The notes under the pieces were generated by a model. That model had not been told where the DNA came from, searched no databases, and saw only the letters and a program-made list of their open reading frames with translations. From Flavobacteriaceae bacterium (GTDB lineage Bacteria; Bacteroidota; Bacteroidia; Flavobacteriales; Flavobacteriaceae), in the NCBI GenBank assembly GCA_013003145.1, contig JABDLH010000068.1, positions 1 to 5,474 of the forward strand: a DNA stretch of 5,474 nt, read 5' to 3'. The stretch's first letter is position 1, and every line of letters begins with the position of its first letter. The position numbers were made by a program, and so were the translations under genes. This document shows positions 1 to 5,474 of this stretch, in pieces.

Positions 1-248
1 TGACTAACCTTCTTGAAACCCAAACTCTTTACGGTTTTGGTGACACCCAATACGAACGAGTTATCACTAATCTAAAACCGCTCTTTAAAGGCTTTAACCC
101 TGTTAAAATCACCGATAAAGGAAAGGACATCCTGGAAGGGAAAACTAATTATTATTCCCAGTTAAGAGATAATGAATATTACCTCGGCGGAGCGCTTAAA
201 TACAATTTCCTATACAATACGGATTCTCGCAGGATCCTAAAACTCTAA
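1..248 (+). CDS. 3' end of a hypothetical protein, possibly DUF1835-like (5' partial)
   Basis: An open frame enters from the left edge (first full codon at position 3) and ends at TAA 246-248, giving 81 visible C-terminal residues. No in-frame ATG, GTG or TTG lies in this stretch, so the true start is upstream of the window. The visible part has the pattern LYGFGDTQYERV, then ITDKGKDILEG, then YYLGGALKYNFLYN, and ends in RRILKL. A basic 'T..GK.IL.G' segment followed by 'LGGA/V' recalls, from memory, the C-terminal winged-helix-like part of DUF1835-type proteins of unknown function, which are common in Bacteroidota. That family call is tentative; the existence of the coding frame is much surer, because it stays open to a stop one base before the next gene. 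The tight spacing suggests co-transcription with the nucleoside phosphorylase. No function can be assigned from this fragment. Confidence 0.6.
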   Translation, partial: TNLLETQTLYGFGDTQYERVITNLKPLFKGFNPVKITDKGKDILEGKTNYYSQLRDNEYYLGGALKYNFLYNTDSRRILKL

Positions 249-249
249 T

Positions 250-1131
250 ATGCCTTTACTTCCCTCAGAATTGATCCTCAACGAGGATCAGAGTATCTAT
301 CATTTAAATTTACATCCGGAAGATATCGCAGACACCATCATTACTGTTGGTGATCCCGACCGTGTCGCTATGGTCACTTCCTATTTTGACTCCGTCGAAA
401 TTAAAAAAGGGAAACGCGAATTTGTCACTCATACCGGGCATTATAAAGGTAAACGGCTGACCGTAATCTCTACCGGGATCGGAACAGATAATATCGATAT
501 CGTCCTGAACGAACTGGACGCCCTGGTCAATATTGATTTCAAAACGCGAAAAGTAAAGGAAGAATTACGACAACTGAAACTTATACGGGTAGGAACTTCC
601 GGGGCGCTTCAACCCGAGATCCAAGTGGATTCCTTTTTGATGAGCGAATACGCTATAGGCTTTGACAACTTACTTCATTTCTATGACAGTTCTCACCTGC
701 AGCACCACGAAGTACAGCAAGCATTCCTGGAATATACCAAATGGTCGACAGCTAAATCTACTCCTTACGTGATCAAGGCCGATGATGAACTGCTGCAACT
801 CTTTGCCTCTGACCAGGTGTTGATGGGGGTTACGGCAACCAAAGTTGGATTCTACGGACCCCAGGGCAGGAAGCTCAGGTTAGAACTACAGGATCCTGAT
901 CTCAATCACAAACTGTCCTCGTTCCGGTATAAAGACCGCATGATCACCAACCTGGAAATGGAGACTTCTGGCATTTACGGGCTTTCAAGGCTGCTCGGCC
1001 ACCAAGCTGTTTCCATGAACTGTATACTGGCCAACCGCTACAATGGGACATTTTCTAAAGACCCGGAGAAAGCCGTTAAAAAATTGATAGAATATGTGCT
1101 GGAACATTTGACTGTAGCGTCATTTGTTTAA
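250..1131 (+). CDS. Nucleoside phosphorylase (PNP/uridine phosphorylase superfamily)
   Basis: The 293-residue protein belongs to the PNP_UDP_1 superfamily, cytosolic enzymes that cleave a nucleoside with phosphate to give a free base and (deoxy)ribose-1-phosphate in salvage. The expected motifs appear in order: a glycine-rich phosphate loop ITVGDPDRV (about residues 31-39), STGIGTDN (74-81), the RVGTSGAL strand (113-120) whose Arg normally contacts phosphate, a FYGPQGR segment (201-207), and NLEMETSGIYGLS (234-246), where the Glu-Met-Glu normally binds the ribose. The layout is closest to uridine phosphorylase-like members, but base specificity cannot be fixed by eye, so no symbol is given. 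At 293 residues it is longer than the roughly 250-residue E. coli uridine phosphorylase; the extra length includes an N-terminal lead of about 25 residues and an insertion near residues 95-110. The ATG follows the upstream stop by one base, which suggests translational coupling. No clear Shine-Dalgarno is present, as is usual in Bacteroidota. Confidence 0.9.
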   Translation: MPLLPSELILNEDQSIYHLNLHPEDIADTIITVGDPDRVAMVTSYFDSVEIKKGKREFVTHTGHYKGKRLTVISTGIGTDNIDIVLNELDALVNIDFKTRKVKEELRQLKLIRVGTSGALQPEIQVDSFLMSEYAIGFDNLLHFYDSSHLQHHEVQQAFLEYTKWSTAKSTPYVIKADDELLQLFASDQVLMGVTATKVGFYGPQGRKLRLELQDPDLNHKLSSFRYKDRMITNLEMETSGIYGLSRLLGHQAVSMNCILANRYNGTFSKDPEKAVKKLIEYVLEHLTVASFV

Positions 1132-1188
1132 CCAATATAGCAAATAGGCTGCTGTACTTATCCGTATTTTTACCCTTAAAACAACATA

Positions 1189-3231
1189 GTGGAAAAATCG
1201 TATAAGCATAGGGATGTCAATTGGCTGTCCTTTAATGAGCGGGTCCTTCAGGAAGCAGAAAACCTGGACACCCCCCTATTGGAACGTCTGAAATTCCTTT
1301 CGATTTTTTCTTCTAACCTGGATGAATATTTCAGGGTGAGGATCTCACAGCTTCGGCAGTTGAAAAAGGTGGACAAAAAATTGCGAAAGAAGCTGATGAC
1401 CAGGTCTAACAAGACCCTGAAGCATATTCTTAAAGAGGTTCATGCCCAACAATGCAGCTTCGGTAAAATCCTCAACCAGATCTATGCCGGACTGGAAAAA
1501 CACGACATCTATTTTGAAACTCCGGAAACTTGTACTGATGAGCAGCTAAAATTCATGGAATCTTTCTTCTGTAAGGAAGTAAAAGAAGATTGTAACATAC
1601 TTCATGAATTTAACTCTGGAGATCTGCAGAACGGGAAAATATACCTTTTGGTCGCCTTTGAAGACGGATCATTTTCACTGGTGTTTTTACCCTCAGACAA
1701 GCATGGACGCTTTATTCAGCTTCCCGGAAAAGACAAACATTTTATATTCCTGGATGATGTAGTTCGCCCGCAACTGCAACAGCTCTTCAGGGACAGGAAG
1801 ATCATCAATGCTTATTCGATAAAACTATCACGGGACGCGGAACTCTACCTGGAAGACGAAACCTCGGATACCGCACTGGTAGAAAGGATTTACAGTTCTT
1901 TGGACCAGAGGACATCCGGGCAGCCCACACGGCTGTTATATGACGACAGCATGCCCAAGGAGCTCTGTACGGCACTCATGAAGAAGCTCGGCATCAGTAA
2001 GATAGACATGTTCCCGGGAGGTAAATATCACAACTTCTCCGATTTTATGGATTTCAGCCTCTCGCTGGACGAGCCCGAGTTGAAATATGCCGAAATGCCC
2101 CCCCTTCCCCACCCTGAATTAGCGGGAATATCGGATTACTTTTCTGCATTAAAACGCAAAGATTACCTTACCCATTACCCCTACCAGGATTTCGCGGTAC
2201 TCGAGAATTTTATTCGGCAGGCGTCAGAAGATGAGCAGGTGGTCAGTATTAAAATATCCCTTTATCGAATTGCAAAAGAGTCGACCCTCACCGATGCCTT
2301 GTTAAGCGCATTGAAAAAGGGGAAAGAAGTGATCGTTTTCGTAGAAGCTAAAGCCCGTTTTGATGAGGAGAATAATATTCACTGGGGAAAGACATTTGAA
2401 GAACGTGGTGCTAAAGTCATATTCAGTGTTCCCAATATCAAGGTTCATGCAAAAATTGCGATGATCGAACGCGAAGAACAAGGCAGTACAATGCGGTATG
2501 GATATATTGGAACAGGAAATTTTAATGCAAAAACATCTAAGATTTATTGTGATCACGGACTTTTCACAGCAGACAGCCGTATAACGGACGACCTCGCCCA
2601 GGTATTCCTTGTACTCGAAAAAAAGCTGATCATTCCCAAGCTGAAATACCTACTGGCCTCCCCTTATAATACCCGCAGCACTTTCAGGGAGTTGTTAGAG
2701 AACGAGATCAGGAACAAAAAAGCAGGTAAGAAAGCACTGGTCATCGCCAAGATGAATAGCCTTGAGGACAAAGGAATGATCGACGAGCTCTATAAGGCAC
2801 ATGCCAAAGGTGTGGATATACGACTTTTGGTCCGGGGGTTTTGTTGCCTGGTACCGCCGGTCATGGAAGAAGGAAGTTCACAGGGCGAGTTGAAGATCAC
2901 CAGTATAATAGACCGTTACCTGGAGCACGGCAGGATCTATTATTTTTATAATGACGGGGAGCCAAAAATGTACATGGGGTCAGCAGACTGGATGACACGT
3001 AATCTCGATAAACGGATAGAGGTGCTTACCCCCATCCTTGATCCCGATATTTTTAAAGAATTGAAACAGGTACTGGATATACAATTGGCGGATAACGTTA
3101 AAGCGCGAATCATAGATGCTGAAGATTCTAATGCATTCGTGCCAAAAACTCCTGCTGAAAAGGATATTCGGTCACAATACAAGATCTACGAATTTCTCAA
3201 ATCTAAAATTGAAGTAAAACAAGATCTATGA
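1189..3231 (+). CDS. ppk1: Polyphosphate kinase 1
   Basis: The 680-residue protein is a full-length PPK1, which reversibly transfers the ATP gamma-phosphate onto inorganic polyphosphate. The N domain opens with the hallmark HRDVNWLSFNERVL (about 7-20) and SIFSSNLDEYFRVR (38-51). The middle, roughly 110-310, is the head domain. The catalytic C1 domain carries VSIKISLYR (352-360), VEAKARFDEENNI (385-397), the phosphohistidine motif IKVHAK with His420, and GTGNFNAKTSKIY (441-453). The C2 domain carries VRGFCCLVPPV (548-558), RYLEHGRIYYF with His580, the second conserved histidine, and MGSADWMTRNLDKRIEV (596-612). No key residue is missing. The start is GTG at 1189: an in-frame TAA lies at 1177-1179, no ATG lies between, and the conserved N-terminus begins only a few residues later. 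No Shine-Dalgarno is visible. The last codons overlap the next gene in ATGA, implying translational coupling. The common ppx/gppA partner is not next to it here. Confidence 0.97.
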   Translation: MEKSYKHRDVNWLSFNERVLQEAENLDTPLLERLKFLSIFSSNLDEYFRVRISQLRQLKKVDKKLRKKLMTRSNKTLKHILKEVHAQQCSFGKILNQIYAGLEKHDIYFETPETCTDEQLKFMESFFCKEVKEDCNILHEFNSGDLQNGKIYLLVAFEDGSFSLVFLPSDKHGRFIQLPGKDKHFIFLDDVVRPQLQQLFRDRKIINAYSIKLSRDAELYLEDETSDTALVERIYSSLDQRTSGQPTRLLYDDSMPKELCTALMKKLGISKIDMFPGGKYHNFSDFMDFSLSLDEPELKYAEMPPLPHPELAGISDYFSALKRKDYLTHYPYQDFAVLENFIRQASEDEQVVSIKISLYRIAKESTLTDALLSALKKGKEVIVFVEAKARFDEENNIHWGKTFEERGAKVIFSVPNIKVHAKIAMIEREEQGSTMRYGYIGTGNFNAKTSKIYCDHGLFTADSRITDDLAQVFLVLEKKLIIPKLKYLLASPYNTRSTFRELLENEIRNKKAGKKALVIAKMNSLEDKGMIDELYKAHAKGVDIRLLVRGFCCLVPPVMEEGSSQGELKITSIIDRYLEHGRIYYFYNDGEPKMYMGSADWMTRNLDKRIEVLTPILDPDIFKELKQVLDIQLADNVKARIIDAEDSNAFVPKTPAEKDIRSQYKIYEFLKSKIEVKQDL

Positions 3232-4082
3232 AGAAAGTGAATGTTATAGGAGTACCAGAACATTTTAACCTGCCCTGGCACCTGGCCATTGAAGAAGGTG
3301 CTTTTGAAGACCGGGGTATAGACCTTCAATGGACCGATATTCCGGAAGGAACCGGTAGGATGTGTGATATGCTGGAAGCTGGAGAAGCAGACCTGGCCAT
3401 TGTATTGACCGAAGGCATCGTAAAAAAGATCACTGAAGGTCTGGAGGCTAAAATTGTGAGGGAATATATTTCCACTCCCCTGCAATGGGGTATACATGTG
3501 GCTGCAGAGAGTCATTACCAGAAGGTGGAAGAACTACAGCATGCGAGGGCGGCGATCAGCAGGTTTGGCAGTGGAAGCCACCTGATGGCCTTTGTTAATG
3601 CTAGGCAACAGGGCTGGGACACCAAGTCCCTGAAATTCAAAGAAATTCAACACCTCGAGGGTGCTATTGAAGCTTTGAGTAATAAGGAAGCGGATTACTT
3701 TATGTGGGAACATTTTACAACAAAACCACTTGTAGATGAAGGGATTTTTAGAAGACTGGGTGACTGCCCCACGCCCTGGCCATGTTTTGTGATTGCGGCC
3801 AACGACCGTTTCCTGGAAAAAGAACACGGCACCCTGGAACACATCCTGGAAATTATGGATAATTATACCGGGGAGTTCAGGAATATTCCCAGCATTGATC
3901 GTACCCTTTCTAACCGGTACGGGCAACAACTGGAAGACATACGGATCTGGCTATCCTCCACTCGGTGGAGCCAGAAACAGATCAGTGAGGAAGTAATTGA
4001 AAATGTGAGCAATACACTACTTTACTTAAAGCTTATTGACGAAAAGGCGGAGGTATCAGACTTGCTTTGGAAAAAATCGTAA
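3228..4082 (+). CDS. Periplasmic-binding-protein-fold protein without signal peptide (ABC substrate-binding/NMT1-like)
   Basis: The 284-residue protein resembles substrate-binding proteins of the NMT1/SsuA/TauA type. It begins with a strand and a ligand-cleft-like segment (VIGVPEHFNLPWHLAIEEGAF, about 6-26), then GIDLQWTDIPEGTGRMCDML (30-49), a D-L-A-I strand (55-58), the 'GIHVAA' strand (88-93), a loop RFGSGSHLMAFVNA (112-125) where the second lobe starts, and EADYFMWEHFTT (154-165). The N-terminus, MKKVNVIGVPEHF, runs straight into the fold: there is no hydrophobic signal segment and no lipobox cysteine. It is therefore predicted to be cytosolic, unlike ordinary ABC-transporter receptors, and no permease or ATPase gene is adjacent. 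A small cytosolic family of this fold is known from bacteria and fungi (the Candida CA3427 type) with no settled function; that match is from memory. The ATG overlaps the ppk1 stop by four bases, and its own stop directly abuts the convergent ung stop. Ligand unknown. Confidence 0.85.
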   Translation: MKKVNVIGVPEHFNLPWHLAIEEGAFEDRGIDLQWTDIPEGTGRMCDMLEAGEADLAIVLTEGIVKKITEGLEAKIVREYISTPLQWGIHVAAESHYQKVEELQHARAAISRFGSGSHLMAFVNARQQGWDTKSLKFKEIQHLEGAIEALSNKEADYFMWEHFTTKPLVDEGIFRRLGDCPTPWPCFVIAANDRFLEKEHGTLEHILEIMDNYTGEFRNIPSIDRTLSNRYGQQLEDIRIWLSSTRWSQKQISEEVIENVSNTLLYLKLIDEKAEVSDLLWKKS

Positions 4083-4748
4083 TTACCATTCAATAGCAGG
4101 TTTACCCTGCTTTAGAAGTAATTGGTTGGTTTTACTGAAATGCTTGTTCCCGAACCAGTAACCACGGTTGGCACTTAGTGGTGAAGGATGGCCTGAAGTG
4201 AGAATATAATGCTTTTCAGAATCGATCAGTTTTGCCTTTTTCTTGGCATATCCACCCCATAACAGGAAGATTAAGCCCGTTTTATCTTTGTTGAGTACTC
4301 GGATAATGGCATCGGTGAATTTCTCCCATCCCATGCCCTGGTGGCTCCCGGCTTGCTTTTCCCTTACCGTCAGGGTTGCGTTGAGCAGCAGAACACCTTG
4401 CCGTGCCCAATGACTTAAATCACCATTTACAGGCACTTCCCGGCCCAGGTCCTGGGCTAGCTCCTTGTAAATATTGACTAATGACGGAGGGAGAGAATCC
4501 TTAGCCCCCACAGAAAAACAAAGTCCGTCAGCCTGCCCATAACCGTGGTAAGGGTCCTGGCCCAGGATCACTACCTTTACTTCTTCGTAGGGCAGTTGAT
4601 CAAAGGCCCGGAATATTTGTTCCTCAGGAGGAAAACATATATTGGCGCCGTATTCGCCCTGTACATACCGCATAAGCGATTCAAAGTAGGGTTTTTTACA
4701 TTCTTCCGATAAAGCATCAGACCATCTGCCCGGTAGGTGTAATTTCAT
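4083..4748 (-). CDS. ung: Uracil-DNA glycosylase, family 1
   Basis: The 221-residue protein is a family-1 UNG, which flips uracil out of DNA and cleaves its glycosidic bond to start base excision repair. Catalytic and binding residues are all visible and fall almost exactly on E. coli numbering: the water-activating loop GQDPYH (63-68, Asp65, Tyr67), Phe78 in GLCFSV stacking on uracil, Asn123 in LLLNATLTV, and His187 with the intercalating Leu191 in GHPSPLSA. The C-terminus, HFSKTNQLLLKQGKPAIEW, is family-typical. The start chosen is ATG at 4748-4746 (MKLHLPGRWSD), which gives a length close to the usual 220-230 residues. The frame is open for 47 more codons up to 4889, but those lie antisense to the MutS2-like gene and have no UNG-like sequence. 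The leader is A-rich with no Shine-Dalgarno. The gene converges on the binding-protein gene with zero gap and diverges from the MutS2-like gene. Confidence 0.96.
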   Translation of the reverse strand: MKLHLPGRWSDALSEECKKPYFESLMRYVQGEYGANICFPPEEQIFRAFDQLPYEEVKVVILGQDPYHGYGQADGLCFSVGAKDSLPPSLVNIYKELAQDLGREVPVNGDLSHWARQGVLLLNATLTVREKQAGSHQGMGWEKFTDAIIRVLNKDKTGLIFLLWGGYAKKKAKLIDSEKHYILTSGHPSPLSANRGYWFGNKHFSKTNQLLLKQGKPAIEW

Positions 4749-4760
4749 CGTTAATTTGTG

Positions 4761-4768
4761 TATTTTTG
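4761..4768 (+). promoter_or_regulatory. Candidate Bacteroidota -7 promoter element for the MutS2-like gene
   Basis: The sequence TATTTTTG is an exact match to the Bacteroidota -7 consensus TAnnTTTG. It would place the transcription start near 4774-4776, about 20 bases before the TTG at 4795, a sensible leader. The expected -33 TTTG/TTG is not evident near 4738-4743, so the call rests on the -7 element and its position alone. Confidence 0.4.
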
Positions 4769-4774
4769 TACCAC

Positions 4775-4805
4775 TAAAATTATTGCAATATACTTTGAAG
4801 CACAA
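4775..4805 (-). promoter_or_regulatory. Candidate promoter for ung
   Basis: Read on the minus strand, TTG (4805-4803) is followed by a 20-base spacer and TAATTTTA (4782-4775), which matches TAnnTTTG except for the last base. The spacing suits the Bacteroidota -33/-7 architecture and would give a leader of roughly 20 bases before the ung ATG at 4748. The match is imperfect and the region is A/T-rich, so chance resemblance is quite possible. Confidence 0.28.
4781..4790. repeat. Perfect 10-bp palindrome in the ung/mutS2 divergent spacer
   Basis: TATTGCAATA reads identically on both strands. It lies in the 46-bp spacer just downstream of the predicted transcription start of the MutS2-like gene, and it overlaps the candidate ung -7 element. 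It could be an operator for a dimeric repressor, or chance in A/T-rich DNA; no second copy was noticed in the window. Confidence 0.3.
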
Positions 4806-5474
4806 GATCCGCAAAAAAACCCTGGAAGACCTTGAATTTCCAACGGTCTTAAAACAAATCTCATCCCGCTGCGCAACAACTCCCGGCAAGGTTGCAGCAC
4901 TTGCACTGGTTCCCTATGGGGAAAGGGAAGCTATACAGACCTCTCTGGGGCAGACATCAGAATACCTATCATCTTTTACTACGGATAACCGTATCCCTGC
5001 CCATGGGTTTGACGAGATCAACGCGGAGCTGCGTTTGCTTGCTATAGAAAATACAACCCTGGAGATACAGGGGTTCCGCAGGATTGCTTCGCTTTGTGCC
5101 GTGGTTGCCGACCAGAAGAAGTTTTTTAAGAAATTTAAGGAATACTATCCACTGCTCCACGGATTATCCCTATCGGTTGAAGAGGATACCGAAGTAGCAG
5201 CTATGATCGAAGGGGTCATAGACCGTTTTGGTGAAGTACGGGACGATGCCTCCGAAGCATTAGGCAGGATACGACGACAGATGCAAACCGTGAAAAGCCA
5301 GATCAACCAGAGCTTTGTCTCCGCCCTCCAATCCGGCCAGGCTTCTGATTACCTGGACGAGATTCGCGAATCGGTGGTGGAGAATCGCAGGGTCCTTGCC
5401 GTGCGGTCCATGTACAGGAAAAAAGTCAAAGGTAGGGTGATGGGAACATCCAAAACCGGCAGTATTGTTTATAT
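4795..5474 (+). CDS. mutS2: MutS2-family DNA mismatch repair-like ATPase, N-terminal part (3' partial)
   Basis: The frame runs off the right edge with 226 residues visible. The opening KKTLEDLEFPTVLKQISSRC (about 7-26) and the segment VVENRRVLAVRSMYRKKVKG (194-213) followed by GTSKTGSIVY (217-226) are typical of MutS2-like proteins of Bacteroidota: the clamp/core region that precedes the ABC-type ATPase. The helical stretch around 135-180 (EGVIDRFGEVRDDAS onward) fits the MutS core helices. The Walker motifs and any Smr nuclease domain would lie beyond the window, so completeness and nuclease activity cannot be judged. MutS2 proteins act on branched DNA or on stalled, collided ribosomes rather than in classical mismatch repair. 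No in-frame ATG precedes the conserved region. The TTG at 4795 gives MKHKIRKKTLEDL and is preferred; another TTG at 4783 would add four residues. The gene diverges from ung across 46 bp. Confidence 0.9.
   Translation, partial: MKHKIRKKTLEDLEFPTVLKQISSRCATTPGKVAALALVPYGEREAIQTSLGQTSEYLSSFTTDNRIPAHGFDEINAELRLLAIENTTLEIQGFRRIASLCAVVADQKKFFKKFKEYYPLLHGLSLSVEEDTEVAAMIEGVIDRFGEVRDDASEALGRIRRQMQTVKSQINQSFVSALQSGQASDYLDEIRESVVENRRVLAVRSMYRKKVKGRVMGTSKTGSIVY

Noticed and set aside
1165..1172. TATTTTTA as a possible promoter element for ppk1
   Set aside because: It is one mismatch from TAnnTTTG, but there is no TTTG/TTG at the right distance upstream and it would leave only about a 10-base leader. Too weak to list; ppk1 may be read from upstream.
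2302..2556. Minus-strand open frame inside ppk1
   Set aside because: A shadow of the ppk1 coding strand: cysteine/phenylalanine-rich with no recognisable family. The same applies to minus-strand frames at 2946-3182, 3186-3515, 3534-3929 and 4969-5160.
3901..3920. Inverted repeat GTACC / GGTAC
   Set aside because: A 5-bp stem with a 10-base loop inside a coding region is expected by chance.
3956..3970. Perfect inverted repeat CTCCAC-TCG-GTGGAG as a possible terminator
   Set aside because: It lies within the binding-protein gene more than 100 bases before its stop, the stem is only 6 bp, and no T-run follows on either strand.
3793..3996. 67-codon plus-strand frame inside the binding-protein gene
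   Set aside because: It is out of frame with a well-supported gene, rich in Trp and Pro, and resembles nothing known.
4749..4889. 47-codon N-terminal extension of the ung reading frame
   Set aside because: It runs antisense to the well-supported MutS2-like coding sequence, has no UNG-like residues, and would give a protein longer than the family norm. The ATG at 4748 fits better.
1..5474. tRNA, rRNA, CRISPR, insertion sequence or defence-system content
   Set aside because: No cloverleaf, direct-repeat array, transposase-like sequence, terminal inverted repeats or defence-type domains were seen. The window is almost fully filled by housekeeping-type genes.

Overview
The window looks like a piece of the core chromosome of a Bacteroidota bacterium, most likely a member of the Flavobacteriaceae. 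This rests on remembered family resemblance: the PPK1, uracil-DNA glycosylase and MutS2-like proteins read like flavobacterial versions. Supporting signs are the lack of clear Shine-Dalgarno sequences, A/T-rich leaders, a TAnnTTTG-type promoter element, two non-ATG starts and moderate GC content. Nothing points to recent transfer: there are no transposases, integrases, tRNAs, CRISPR repeats or obvious shifts in composition.

Layout. Positions 1-248 hold the 3' end of a gene whose start is outside the window; the product is perhaps DUF1835-like. One base after its stop comes a nucleoside phosphorylase (250-1131). After a 57-bp gap comes a full-length polyphosphate kinase 1 gene (ppk1, 1189-3231, GTG start). 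Its stop overlaps the start of a 284-residue periplasmic-binding-protein-fold gene with no signal peptide (3228-4082). These four genes all read rightward and may form one transcription unit. Facing them with no gap is ung, uracil-DNA glycosylase, on the minus strand (4083-4748). A 46-bp divergent spacer separates ung from the 5' end of a MutS2-family gene on the plus strand (4795 to the window end, TTG start).

Function. The left block combines nucleoside phosphorolysis, polyphosphate synthesis and a probable cytosolic small-ligand-binding protein. The first two share phosphate chemistry, but a joint role is only inference. The right block is a divergent pair of DNA-maintenance genes, ung and a mutS2-like gene, whose candidate promoters share a very short spacer containing a perfect 10-bp palindrome.

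Coding density is nearly complete and no stretch over 300 bases lacks a gene. I do not see a clearly novel multi-gene system. The least characterised part is the cytosolic binding-protein homologue translationally coupled to ppk1.
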